Source: an uncultured Pseudomonadota bacterium (GTDB taxonomy: Bacteria; Pseudomonadota; Gammaproteobacteria; Burkholderiales; Nitrosomonadaceae). From it: DNA of 8,783 nucleotides. The DNA lies in contig CAJBQQ010000185.1 in the NCBI GenBank assembly GCA_903957805.1, positions 1 through 8,783 on the forward strand, in the 5' to 3' direction. Each line of letters starts with the position of its first letter. Within the stretch, counting starts at the first letter, position 1. The notes under the pieces were generated by a model. It searched no databases, was not told the DNA's origin, and was given only the letters and a program-made list of their open reading frames with translations. Shown here piece by piece: positions 1-7,092 of this stretch. The translations under genes and the position numbers were made by a program.

Positions 1-69
1 CCCGACTCTGCCTATAGTTCGCTCTTCGGGGGCTTGTTCAACGATTCCTTAAACAAAAAAGGTACCCCT

Positions 70-1050
70 ATGTCGCACTGGTTCAAGGATAACTCACAAT
101 CCATCGGGCAGACACCACTCGTCCGGCTCAACCGCATCACCGATGGCGCACCTGCAACCGTACTGGCGAAGATCGAGGGTCGTAATCCCGGCTACTCCGT
201 CAAGTGTCGCATTGGTGCAGCGATGATCGAGGATGCAGACCGACGCGGACTACTGAACCCCGGCAAAGAGTTAGTAGAACCGACCAGTGGCAATACCGGC
301 ATTGCACTGGCATTCGTCGCAGCAGCAAGAGGTATTCCGCTGACATTGACCATGCCGGAAACAATGAGTCTAGAACGCCGCAAGCTGCTGATTGCCTATG
401 GAGCTAAGCTGATTTTGACGGAAGGTGCTCGAGGCATGAAAGGTGCAATCGAGAAGGCCGAGGAGATTGTTGCCTCTAACCCTAGTCGTTACCTTCTTCT
501 TCAACAGTTCAACAATCCTGCCAACCCGTCCATCCACGAACAGACCACGGGTCCAGAAATCTGGAATGATACCGATGGCGCTATTGATATCCTTGTCTCC
601 GGTGTGGGGACGGGGGGCACGATTACCGGCATTTCACGCTACCTCAAAAAGACCATGGGCAAGGCCATTATTTCGGTTGCAGTTGAACCTGCGGCCAGCC
701 CAGTACTCACCCAACAACGCGCCGGTGAGCCTCTGAAACCTGCTCCACACAAGATTCAAGGGATCGGCGCAGGTTTCGTTCCGGGGAATTTGGATCTGTC
801 GCTGGTGGACGAGATTGAGCAGGTCAGTAATGAAGAGTCAATCCTCTACGCACGGCGCCTTGCTCGCGAGGAAGGGATCATCTCTGGCATCTCATGTGGT
901 GCCGCAGTTGCGGCGGCGGTGCGCCAGGCCAAGCGTCCCGAAAATGCAGGCAAGATGATCGTTGTCATCCTGCCCGATTCCGGTGAGCGTTACCTGAGCA
1001 CCATACTTTTCGAAAATATGTTCGACGGCCAGGGATCGGTGTCATTGTGA
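70..1050 (+). CDS. cysK: Cysteine synthase A (O-acetylserine sulfhydrylase), PLP-dependent
   Basis: This cytoplasmic enzyme joins O-acetylserine with sulfide to give cysteine and acetate, the last step of cysteine synthesis. The 326-residue protein is full length for CysK. The PLP-binding lysine is K45 in the motif [11 protein letters not shown], which is close to the E. coli CysK form. The substrate loop PTSGNTG is at 71-77, the phosphate-binding loop GVGTGGT at 178-184, and a [11 protein letters not shown] stretch lies further on. ISGISCG and PDSGERYLS near the C-terminus are also typical. The ATG at 70 is preferred because [20 protein letters not shown] matches a normal CysK N-terminus and AAGGT (59-63) lies 6 bases upstream. 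The frame stays open upstream, with a TTG at 34, but the 12 extra residues look unlike the family. The next gene, a serine acetyltransferase, overlaps by 4 bases and supplies the substrate. A CysM role is less likely given the motif wording and length. Confidence 0.96.
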   Translation: MSHWFKDNSQSIGQTPLVRLNRITDGAPATVLAKIEGRNPGYSVKCRIGAAMIEDADRRGLLNPGKELVEPTSGNTGIALAFVAAARGIPLTLTMPETMSLERRKLLIAYGAKLILTEGARGMKGAIEKAEEIVASNPSRYLLLQQFNNPANPSIHEQTTGPEIWNDTDGAIDILVSGVGTGGTITGISRYLKKTMGKAIISVAVEPAASPVLTQQRAGEPLKPAPHKIQGIGAGFVPGNLDLSLVDEIEQVSNEESILYARRLAREEGIISGISCGAAVAAAVRQAKRPENAGKMIVVILPDSGERYLSTILFENMFDGQGSVSL

Positions 1051-1961
1051 CCACCCGTAAGAAAGTTAGCGATCCATCGCCGGATGAATCTCTTCTGGAG
1101 ATGGATACGATTGTGGCCGATCTGCGTAACTTGCGTATGGCCTCTCTGGAACAGCGAAAACGTCACGACCGCCCTCCCCGTCTCCCATCACGCAAGATAC
1201 TGGCCGATATCACAGATGGTCTGAGCGCAGCCCTTTTCCCGAATCGTCTCGGATCACCGAAACTCACGGATGAGGATATTGATCACTATGTCGGAAAGAC
1301 ATTAGATAAGTCACTGAAGGATCTTCTGTCACAAGTACAGAGAGAGCTCAACTACGCTTCCACTCCAGAAACGACTGATGACCAAGATCTCGATCGTGCA
1401 TCCGCCATCACTCACTCATTTGCCAAGCGTTTACCCGGCATCCGAAATTTACTCGATCATGACATCTGCGCAGCCTACGAGGGTGATCCTGCTGCCCGCA
1501 GCGTCGATGAGGTATTGGTCTGCTATCCAGGTATTACCGCCATCATGTACTACCGACTTGCGCATGAGCTATACCAACTCGGAGTTCCTCTGATCGCACG
1601 TATGATTTCAGAAATCGCTCATTCGTCTACAGGAATTGAAATTCACCCGGGTGCTCAGATCAATAGCAGTTTTTTTATCGATCATGGAACAGGCGTTGTC
1701 ATCGGAGAGACTGCAATCATCGGTAAGAATGTACGCCTATACCAGGCAGTGACACTGGGTGCTAAACGTTTCCCGGTGGACGAGCATGGCGCACTGGTGA
1801 AGGGGAATGCACGACACCCCATCGTCGAGGATGATGTCATCATCTATGCTGGAGCCACCATACTCGGTCGCATCACGATCGGTCGCGGATCAACCATCGG
1901 CGGCAATGTCTGGCTTACACACAGCGTTCCACCAGGCAGCAACATCTCACAGGCACAATAA
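1047..1961 (+). CDS. cysE: Serine O-acetyltransferase, EpsC-type (long form)
   Basis: This enzyme acetylates serine with acetyl-CoA to give O-acetylserine, the substrate of the CysK encoded just before it. The 304-residue protein has a long N-terminal part (about 1-110, charged and poorly recognisable). It is followed by the helical segment [16 protein letters not shown] (147-162) and a left-handed hexapeptide-repeat beta helix (about 197-297). The active-site segment [13 protein letters not shown] (210-222) carries H213, and RHPIVED (256-262) carries the second conserved histidine, H257. The long N-terminus and the DPAA...CYPG block fit the EpsC branch better than classical 270-residue CysE. 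The start is GTG at 1047, inside the cysK stop (GTGA), which implies translational coupling. The in-frame ATG at 1101 would cut 18 residues and cannot be excluded. The protein ends in SQAQ, without the terminal isoleucine that enterobacterial CysE inserts into the CysK active site. Confidence 0.94.
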   Translation: MTTRKKVSDPSPDESLLEMDTIVADLRNLRMASLEQRKRHDRPPRLPSRKILADITDGLSAALFPNRLGSPKLTDEDIDHYVGKTLDKSLKDLLSQVQRELNYASTPETTDDQDLDRASAITHSFAKRLPGIRNLLDHDICAAYEGDPAARSVDEVLVCYPGITAIMYYRLAHELYQLGVPLIARMISEIAHSSTGIEIHPGAQINSSFFIDHGTGVVIGETAIIGKNVRLYQAVTLGAKRFPVDEHGALVKGNARHPIVEDDVIIYAGATILGRITIGRGSTIGGNVWLTHSVPPGSNISQAQ

Positions 1962-2082
1962 TCTGGGAGAAGTCAGCGCTCGAGTCTGTGATCATGCAAT
2001 CTCTTTGAGGTATGAGTACTGCGAAGAACGGACCCGGTCCAGTGAGTTGTTTTACCGGCAGCCAGTCACATCTGGAATTAGA

Positions 2083-2460
2083 ATGAGCTATGCCGCATTA
2101 AAGATGATTCATATCACCAGCGTAGTTCTGAGCTACCTGCTATTTACGCTGCGCGGGATATGGATGGTTCAGGGCTCTGATCTGCTGCAACGGCGTTGGG
2201 TCAAGATCGTTCCTCACGTGATCGATACCGTCCTCCTGACAAGCGCTATCGGTCTGGCAATGGCTTTACATCAGAGTCCGATAAAGGATCCATGGCTCGG
2301 TGCCAAGGTCGCTGGACTACTGCTCTATATTGGGCTCGGCATGATCGCATTGAAGCGCGGCAAGACCCGTAAAATGAAGGTCACTGCATTGGTCGCAGCA
2401 CACATCGCATTCTTTTATATCGTGCTAGTCGCTCTGACCAAGAACCCCCTACCGTTCTAA
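2083..2460 (+). CDS. sirB2: SirB2-family integral membrane protein
   Basis: This is a 125-residue membrane protein with four predicted helices, at about residues 5-29, 42-62, 72-90 and 98-118. Family features are the first helix with RGIWM (24-28), the second block VPHVIDTVLLTSAIGLA (about 43-59), and the AKVAGLLLYIGLG stretch (74-86). These match the SirB2 family (E. coli YchQ), a conserved inner-membrane protein of unknown biochemical role. It was named as a regulator of Salmonella invasion genes, but that role should not be transferred here. The ATG at 2083 is chosen because the family N-terminus begins just before the first helix and GGA (2074-2076) lies 6 bases upstream. The frame is open back to 1807, inside the serine acetyltransferase gene, but that extension has no family likeness. 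The 121-base gap after cysE shows no clear promoter, so it may be read through from cysK-cysE. Its stop overlaps the stop of the convergent GlpD-like gene. Confidence 0.85.
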   Translation: MSYAALKMIHITSVVLSYLLFTLRGIWMVQGSDLLQRRWVKIVPHVIDTVLLTSAIGLAMALHQSPIKDPWLGAKVAGLLLYIGLGMIALKRGKTRKMKVTALVAAHIAFFYIVLVALTKNPLPF

Positions 2461-3647
2461 TCAAGCTTCAGATAACGGGTATCCGCGACCACCTTACGCA
2501 CCGGCAGAACCCCTGCCAGCCGGGCCATTACCCGTTCAGCGGTCAGGCGATAGGTCGTTAGCTTGCCGCCATAGACAGTCAGCACGCGCGGGTGACCCTC
2601 ATTGTCCAAATGTAGCAGCGTCTCACGTGAACGCGTATTAACCGATACCGCCCCCCCCTCAGGCCCACTAGAGGGCAGCACCCGTAAACCCGCCATCGCT
2701 GAAAGTACTGTCTGATCGCCACCCCTCTTTGGAAAATAACGTGCGAGCGTCCTGAGTAAATAAGCCTCTTCCTGCGGTAATGGCCTAACATCTGCAGGAT
2801 CCCCCTGATAGACCGATTCAGTGGTCCCGACCAGAGTATTACCCTGCCACGGCATCACAAATACCGCGCGCTTATCTTCCGCTTCCACATAATAAATTCC
2901 CTTCGTAACCGTACCCGGAACAATGATATGAGTACCTTGAACTAACTCAATTCCAAGTTGGATCGGTGTAGGGTTGATCCGGTCTAATACTTGCGCCACC
3001 CACGGACCGGCTGCATTCACCAATACTTTCGCAGCACAGGTCTCGTTTACTCCGTTATGCCGGTACTCGATAATGCTATCGAGCTCCCCATTCTGACCTA
3101 ATCGTGCACCTGTGAAGGTGGCTGGGACTTTTAATTGAGCACCCATCTGCTGAGCCGATCTCATTACCGCACGGGTTAGTGCGGCGTCATCAGTCTGCGC
3201 GTCGCTGTATTGAAATACCGCATCAAGGTGATCTGTATCTAATCCATCCAGATCCTGCCATCGGCTTGATGGAACCCTGGAAAATCTTACCTCTGGCCGC
3301 ATTCCACCCAATAATGCATAAAGGCTCAGACCCGCATGTAAAAGCCAAGGCCGACGGCTGGTGTCAGGATATACAGGGATATAGAAGGACTTAATCTTGA
3401 CTAACTGTGGCGCCAGCTCAAGCAGTAGCGCACGCTCTTGTAGACATTCCCGTACCAGTGAGAGCTGGCCACTTTCTAGATAGCGGAGCCCCCCATGTAT
3501 GAGCTTGCTGGATCGGCTGGAGCTGCCGTTTGCAATGCCGGTCTGCTCAAGCACCATCACCGACAGGCCCCGTGCCGCCGCCGCCTGAGCAATTCCCGCA
3601 CCATGAATGCCGCTACCGATGATGACTAGGTCGTAGAGTTCCGCCAT
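2457..3647 (-). CDS. GlpD-like FAD-dependent glycerol-3-phosphate dehydrogenase/oxidase, short form
   Basis: The 396-residue protein carries the DAO/GlpD FAD fold: the dinucleotide-binding GSGIHGAG at 11-18, the GlpD signature SSKLIHGGLRYLESG (46-60), YSDAQTDDAALT (147-158), NAAGPWV (211-217), AGLRVLP (319-325) and YGGKLTTYR (359-367). In classical GlpD these regions bind FAD and glycerol-3-phosphate, so oxidation of glycerol-3-phosphate to dihydroxyacetone phosphate at the membrane with quinone as acceptor is the likely activity. E. coli GlpD is about 500 residues. This one stops soon after GGKLTTYR and lacks the whole C-terminal domain (DAO_C). No remnant lies downstream, because sirB2 begins on the other strand. 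The ATG at 3647 gives the normal N-terminus MAELYDLVIIG, although only an A8 run and no clear ribosome site precedes it. A GTG at 3683 would add 12 residues. Another DAO-family substrate is possible, so no symbol is assigned. Confidence 0.86.
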   Translation of the reverse strand: MAELYDLVIIGSGIHGAGIAQAAAARGLSVMVLEQTGIANGSSSRSSKLIHGGLRYLESGQLSLVRECLQERALLLELAPQLVKIKSFYIPVYPDTSRRPWLLHAGLSLYALLGGMRPEVRFSRVPSSRWQDLDGLDTDHLDAVFQYSDAQTDDAALTRAVMRSAQQMGAQLKVPATFTGARLGQNGELDSIIEYRHNGVNETCAAKVLVNAAGPWVAQVLDRINPTPIQLGIELVQGTHIIVPGTVTKGIYYVEAEDKRAVFVMPWQGNTLVGTTESVYQGDPADVRPLPQEEAYLLRTLARYFPKRGGDQTVLSAMAGLRVLPSSGPEGGAVSVNTRSRETLLHLDNEGHPRVLTVYGGKLTTYRLTAERVMARLAGVLPVRKVVADTRYLKLD

Positions 3648-3769
3648 CTTTTTTTTAAAAACTGGTGATTGGAAGACTGGCACTTCGTCTGCGAAGATGA
3701 GCTTACCCGCATCACTCTACCAGGGCAAATATGACGCAAAAGCAACCTATAGCGAGTCCTTACTTTGCC

Positions 3770-3798
3770 TTGAGTGGGTCATGGCAAACTGGTATAAT
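3770..3798 (+). promoter_or_regulatory. Strong sigma-70 promoter of the rpsB operon (extended -10)
   Basis: A -35 element TTGAGT (3770-3775, four of six consensus bases) and a perfect -10 element TATAAT (3793-3798) are separated by exactly 17 bases. TG at 3790-3791 plus one base makes an extended -10. The predicted start is near 3804-3806. The bases after the -10 (CACGCGC) are GC-rich, as in ribosomal promoters under stringent (ppGpp) control. That control is inferred from the sequence pattern. The promoter lies 136 or more bases upstream of rpsB and points into it. Confidence 0.88.
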
Positions 3799-3804
3799 CA
3801 CGCG

Positions 3805-3941
3805 CAGATTTGGCTCTGCGGCTCAACTATGAGTCAACGGCCGAATCAAATTCGCATGCTCGCCAATCTTGGGGTGCTCTCTCCATCAAGGAAATGAGAG
3901 TGACTATGGCGGGCAGAGGCTCAACCCTATAGGAGAAATTC
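3805..3941 (+). ncRNA. Structured rpsB leader RNA (t44-like, probable S2 autoregulatory element)
   Basis: From the predicted transcription start to the rpsB ATG the leader is about 137 nt, the size and place of the gammaproteobacterial t44/rpsB leader, which is implicated in feedback by protein S2. Visible stems are CTCA/TGAG (3822-3825 with 3830-3833), CGAAT/ATTCG with a 3-base loop (3842-3846 with 3850-3854), and a strong long hairpin. That hairpin pairs 3875-3881 with 3896-3902 (including G-U pairs) and continues as TCC/GGA (3882-3884 with 3890-3892). CTCTGC (3814-3819) can pair with GCAGAG (3913-3918) to close the whole leader, or with the CGCAGA at 3803-3808 to form a 5' hairpin. GGCTCAAC occurs twice, at 3820-3827 and 3918-3925. 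Assignment to t44 rests on position, length and foldability, not on an alignment. The first bases of the 5' hairpin may lie upstream of the true start. Confidence 0.7.
3931..3935 (+). promoter_or_regulatory. Shine-Dalgarno site of rpsB
   Basis: AGGAG lies 6 bases before the ATG at 3942 and fixes the start of rpsB. It overlaps the end of the small palindrome CCTATAGG (3926-3933) at the 3' edge of the leader, so leader folding could hide it. Confidence 0.85.
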
Positions 3942-4694
3942 ATGTCAGTAACCATGCGACAAATGCTGGAAGCGGGTGTTCATTTCGGACACATGACCCG
4001 TTTCTGGAATCCCAAGATGGCGCCTTATATCTTTGGCCATCGGAACAAGATACACATCATCAACCTAGAAAAGACCCTGGCAATGTACCAGGATGCAATA
4101 AAGTACACACGTCAGTTATCATCCAATAAAGGGAATATCCTGTTTGTCGGCACCAAGCGCCAGGCACGCGATATCGTGCGTGAAGAGGCCCTACGGTGTA
4201 ACTCTCCCTACGTTGATCAGCGCTGGCTGGGTGGGATGCTGACCAACTTCAAGACAATGAAGCTGTCGGTCAAACGCCTACACGATATGGAAGCGATGAC
4301 ACAGGATGGAACACTCGACAAGCTCACCAAGAAAGAATCACTCGACATTCAACGCGAGCTGGAAAAATTAAACCGCAGTCTGGGTGGCATCAAGGATATG
4401 AAGGGCATACCCGATGCCATGTTCGTGATTGATGTGGGCTACCACAAGGGCGCCATCACCGAAGCCAAAAAACTCGGCATCCCAGTCGTGGGTGTGGTCG
4501 ATACCAATCACGATCCTCATGGAGTGGACTATGTCATCCCTGGCAATGATGACTCCAGCCAGGCGATACGTTTGTACGCGCGTGGTATGGCTGATGCAAT
4601 ACTGGAAGGTCGTAGTCAGATCATTCACGAGATCGTAAAGAACGAATTTGTAGAAGTAGATGAGGCAATGACAGAAGAACGCTTTTCCGGGTAA
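3942..4694 (+). CDS. rpsB: 30S ribosomal protein S2
   Basis: S2 binds late to the small ribosomal subunit between head and body and is needed for S1 attachment. The protein has 250 residues, close to the usual 240 or so. The N-terminal S2 signature [19 protein letters not shown] is at 8-26, followed by FVGTKRQA (68-75) and [10 protein letters not shown] (94-103). A charged helical hairpin, likely coiled coil, spans about 104-150. The second signature runs from PDAMFVID to LGIP (157-181), followed by DTNHDP (187-192) and IPGNDDS (199-205). The start is set by AGGAG 6 bases upstream. The gene opens the operon and is preceded by its own promoter and structured leader, where S2 probably represses its own translation. 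A terminator-like hairpin follows 6 bases after the stop. In E. coli, rpsB and tsf are likewise paired with a partial terminator between them. Confidence 0.98.
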   Translation: MSVTMRQMLEAGVHFGHMTRFWNPKMAPYIFGHRNKIHIINLEKTLAMYQDAIKYTRQLSSNKGNILFVGTKRQARDIVREEALRCNSPYVDQRWLGGMLTNFKTMKLSVKRLHDMEAMTQDGTLDKLTKKESLDIQRELEKLNRSLGGIKDMKGIPDAMFVIDVGYHKGAITEAKKLGIPVVGVVDTNHDPHGVDYVIPGNDDSSQAIRLYARGMADAILEGRSQIIHEIVKNEFVEVDEAMTEERFSG

Positions 4695-4700
4695 CCGGTT

Positions 4701-4731
4701 AAAAAAAGGGGGCGATCTGCCCCCTTTTTTT
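4701..4731 (+). terminator. Intrinsic terminator or attenuator between rpsB and tsf
   Basis: A perfect 6-bp GC stem (GGGGGC 4708-4713 with GCCCCC 4719-4724) around a GATCT loop is followed by seven T (4725-4731) and preceded by seven A (4701-4707). The A and T runs can pair too, so the element could act on both strands. It lies 6 bases after the rpsB stop and 86 bases before tsf. I see no convincing promoter in the gap, so tsf and the genes after it probably depend on partial read-through. That would set a lower level of EF-Ts mRNA than of S2 mRNA. Confidence 0.9.
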
Positions 4732-4808
4732 ACCTACTAAGTGAGCCCAATTCGGGACTTTCTATCACCGATTGAGCTGCACTACCCGATATTTTGACTA
4801 ATTTTGTT

Positions 4809-4812
4809 GGAG
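4809..4812 (+). promoter_or_regulatory. Shine-Dalgarno site of tsf
   Basis: GGAG lies 5 bases before the ATG at 4818. It decides for this start over the upstream in-frame TTG at 4794, whose extra eight residues are unlike EF-Ts. Confidence 0.82.
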
Positions 4813-4817
4813 AAGAT

Positions 4818-5702
4818 ATGGCGGACATTACCGCGGGCATGGTGAAAGAACTACGAGACCTGACAGGGCTCGGCATGATGGAATGCAAGAAAGCATTGGC
4901 CGAGTCTGGTGGTGACATGAAAGCGGCGGAAGACTTGCTGCGCATCAAGAGCGGCGCTAAAGCAAGCAAGGCAGCCGGTCGTCTTGCAGCAGAAGGAATG
5001 ATAGGAGCATATACCTCAACCGACAGCAGAAGTGGTGCAATGGTTGAAGTTAACTGTGAGACTGACTTTGTTGCCAGGAACGAGGACTTCATCAATTTTG
5101 CCAAGAATCTCGCACAAATTGTAACGACCCAGAATCTAACCGATACCGATTCTTTGGCAGCTGCCACCCTTGCAAATGGCGAGAATGTAGAAGAGTTCAG
5201 GAAGGCGCTGGTCATGAAGCTGGGTGAAAATATCAGCATCCGTCGTAGCATCCGTTATCAAACACAAGGACGCCTTGCCACTTACCTGCATGGCAGCAAG
5301 ATCGGCGTGATGATCGACTACACGGGTGGCGATGAGTCGCTCGGTAAAGACTTGGCGATGCACATTGCCGCCAGCAAACCGATATGTGTCTCCAAGGAAC
5401 AGGTGTCGTCTGAACTTCTGGCACGAGAACGTCTGATCTACACCGCGCAAGCGGCAGAGAGTGGAAAGCCTGCCGATATCGTGGCGAAGATGGTAGAAGG
5501 CCGGGTCTCCAAGTACCTCGCCGAGGTCACTCTTCTCGGACAGCCTTTCGTCAAAGATCCGGACCAAACTGTGGAAAAACTACTCTCAGCGAAATCCTCG
5601 AAGGTCAATGGATTTACCATGTTTGTTGTTGGAGAGGGGATGGAAAAGAAGTCCTGCGATTTTGCAGCAGAGGTGATGGCCCAAGTCAACCAAGCGAAAT
5701 AA
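4818..5702 (+). CDS. tsf: Translation elongation factor Ts
   Basis: EF-Ts is the nucleotide exchange factor that removes GDP from EF-Tu so that it can reload with GTP. The protein is 294 residues (E. coli 283). The N-terminal UBA-like module with [16 protein letters not shown] is at 12-27. The EF-Tu contact motif TDFVARN is at 82-88, with D83 and F84 matching the residues that push into the EF-Tu nucleotide site. The core subdomains follow. A coiled-coil stretch lies near 195-230, and the late signature [19 protein letters not shown] is at 227-245. The C-terminus [14 protein letters not shown]...DFAAEV is also typical. The ATG at 4818 has a good ribosome site and gives the standard [13 protein letters not shown] start. 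The gene is separated from rpsB by the hairpin at 4701-4731 and from pyrH by 33 bases, so it is probably cotranscribed with both. Confidence 0.97.
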   Translation: MADITAGMVKELRDLTGLGMMECKKALAESGGDMKAAEDLLRIKSGAKASKAAGRLAAEGMIGAYTSTDSRSGAMVEVNCETDFVARNEDFINFAKNLAQIVTTQNLTDTDSLAAATLANGENVEEFRKALVMKLGENISIRRSIRYQTQGRLATYLHGSKIGVMIDYTGGDESLGKDLAMHIAASKPICVSKEQVSSELLARERLIYTAQAAESGKPADIVAKMVEGRVSKYLAEVTLLGQPFVKDPDQTVEKLLSAKSSKVNGFTMFVVGEGMEKKSCDFAAEVMAQVNQAK

Positions 5703-5735
5703 GAAAACCACACTATAAATAGATCGATCGTACCC

Positions 5736-6452
5736 ATGGCCAGTCCAGCTTATAAACGCATCCTACTAAAGCTCTCGGGTGAAGCCCTGATGGGCGAGGA
5801 CAGCTACGGTATCAACCGCTTTGTGATAGAGCGTATCGTTACCGAGATTGCCGAGGTAACCCAACTCGGCGTTGAGGTTGCGGTGGTCATTGGCGGTGGC
5901 AACATCTTTCGCGGAATGACATCAGCCAAGGGTGGTATGGACCGGGCCACAGCCGATTATATGGGGATGCTTGCAACTGTCATGAATGCCCTCGCGCTGC
6001 AAGATGCGATGCGATGCAGCGGACTGGTGAGTCGGGTACAGTCGGCTCTTCGTATCGATCAGGTGGTTGAACCCTACATCCGCGGTAAGGCGATGCGTTA
6101 TCTGGAGGAGGGTAAGATCGTTATCTTTGCCGCCGGTACTGGCAACCCCTTCTTCACGACCGATACCGCAGCCGCTTTGCGTGGTATGGAAATGAATGTA
6201 GATATCGTACTCAAGGCCACCAAGGTGGATGGTGTCTATACCAGCGACCCAAAAAATAACCCAGAAGCAGTCCGCTACCAGAAGTTAACCTTTGATGAGG
6301 CTATATCAAAGAATCTTCAGGTCATGGATGCCACTGCATTGACTCTGTGCCGAGACCAGAAGTTGCCACTCAATGTATTCAGCCTCTTCAGAACAGGGGC
6401 TTTGAAAAGAGTGGTCATGGGTGAGGATGAGGGGACTCTGGTTCACGTCTGA
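5736..6452 (+). CDS. pyrH: UMP kinase (uridylate kinase)
   Basis: PyrH uses ATP to convert UMP to UDP, the branch point to UTP, CTP and UDP-sugars. Bacterial PyrH belongs to the amino acid kinase fold and is a hexamer regulated by GTP and UTP in gammaproteobacteria. The 238-residue protein (E. coli 241) carries KLSGEAL (12-18), the glycine-rich GGGNIFRG (53-60), the UMP-binding segment [11 protein letters not shown] (71-81), [15 protein letters not shown] (135-149) and the ATP-site stretch [13 protein letters not shown] (160-172). The ATG at 5736 gives the family N-terminus ([18 protein letters not shown]). No Shine-Dalgarno sequence is visible in the 33 bases before it, so start efficiency may depend on read-over from tsf. 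Placement between tsf and frr is the standard gammaproteobacterial order. Confidence 0.97.
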   Translation: MASPAYKRILLKLSGEALMGEDSYGINRFVIERIVTEIAEVTQLGVEVAVVIGGGNIFRGMTSAKGGMDRATADYMGMLATVMNALALQDAMRCSGLVSRVQSALRIDQVVEPYIRGKAMRYLEEGKIVIFAAGTGNPFFTTDTAAALRGMEMNVDIVLKATKVDGVYTSDPKNNPEAVRYQKLTFDEAISKNLQVMDATALTLCRDQKLPLNVFSLFRTGALKRVVMGEDEGTLVHV

Positions 6453-6516
6453 GTCGCCACGGACATCAAGACAGTGTAGGTTTTTATTTCTAATCTTTTT
6501 GCACGAGATAAATATC

Positions 6517-7074
6517 ATGATCGCTGACATCAAGAAAGCAGCAGAACAAAAAATGCAGAAAAGCCTAGAGGCATTGAAAGTCGATCTAGGCAAGGTTCGA
6601 ACCGGTCGAGCTCATACCGGCCTACTCGACCATATCAACGTGGATTACTACGGCACCCCCATGCCGATCAACCAGGTGGCCAATGTTAACCTGATAGATG
6701 CACGTACTATCGGTGTCTCTCCCTGGGAGAAGAAGATGCTGGGTGTGGTTGAAAAAGCAATTCGCGACTCAGACTTAGGACTAAACCCGATGACGATTGG
6801 AGAGGTGATCAGGGTACCGATGCCCTCTCTAACCGAGGAACGCCGACGTGATCTCACCAAGATCGTCAAGCACGAGGCTGAGGATGCACGCATAGCGATG
6901 CGCAATATCCGGCGCGATGCCAATGCTCACCTGAAGGAACTGCTCAAGGAGAAGAAGGTCGCAGAGGATGACGAGAGACGGGGGCAGGATGAAGTTCAGA
7001 AGCTCACCGACCGACATATCCTCGAGATCGACAAGATGCTGCAAGTCAAGGAAGCCGAGTTAATGGCAGTTTGA
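6517..7074 (+). CDS. frr: Ribosome recycling factor (RRF)
   Basis: With EF-G, RRF splits the post-termination ribosome so that its subunits and mRNA can be reused. The protein is 185 residues, the same length as E. coli RRF. Domain I is a three-helix bundle formed by about 1-29 and 105-185. The inserted beta domain II is about 30-104. Recognisable segments are [23 protein letters not shown] (23-46, broken here by the domain I/II hinge), PWEKKML (69-75), [23 protein letters not shown] (from 88) and [18 protein letters not shown] (from 119). R132, the residue essential for ribosome binding in E. coli, is present in RNIRRDAN. The ATG at 6517 is chosen because it gives the exact family start. The frame is open further upstream within pyrH, but that part has no likeness. 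The ribosome site is weak (GAGA at 6505-6508, 8 bases away). The 64-base gap after pyrH is T-rich, without a stem. Confidence 0.97.
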   Translation: MIADIKKAAEQKMQKSLEALKVDLGKVRTGRAHTGLLDHINVDYYGTPMPINQVANVNLIDARTIGVSPWEKKMLGVVEKAIRDSDLGLNPMTIGEVIRVPMPSLTEERRRDLTKIVKHEAEDARIAMRNIRRDANAHLKELLKEKKVAEDDERRGQDEVQKLTDRHILEIDKMLQVKEAELMAV

Positions 7075-7092
7075 TTTGGAACTGTATTCCTC

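Noticed and set aside
13..18. TATAGT as a possible -10 of a cysK promoter
   Set aside because: The -35 would fall before the window, so it cannot be judged.
2030..2040. Palindrome GGACC-C-GGTCC between cysE and sirB2
   Set aside because: A one-base centre cannot form a hairpin, and no neighbouring promoter makes it a convincing operator. It is probably chance.
1807..2082. Long N-terminal extension of the sirB2 frame
   Set aside because: It overlaps the hexapeptide domain of the acetyltransferase gene and has no likeness to SirB2. The 125-residue form matches the family length.
3697..3897. 66-codon plus-strand frame in the rpsB upstream region
   Set aside because: It runs straight through the rpsB promoter and leader RNA, has no good ribosome site and resembles no known family.
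4772..4800. TTGAGC as a possible -35 of a tsf promoter
   Set aside because: At 16-18 bases downstream there is no acceptable -10 (TGACTA or TTGACT). The evidence is too weak to call.
4730..5251. 173-codon open frame on the minus strand across tsf
   Set aside because: It is antisense to a certain EF-Ts gene, rich in serine and alanine as expected from a shadow frame, and has no recognisable motif.
5714..5719. TATAAA as a possible -10 for a pyrH promoter
   Set aside because: No -35-like hexamer lies at 16-18 bases upstream (CAAGCG at the 17-base position).
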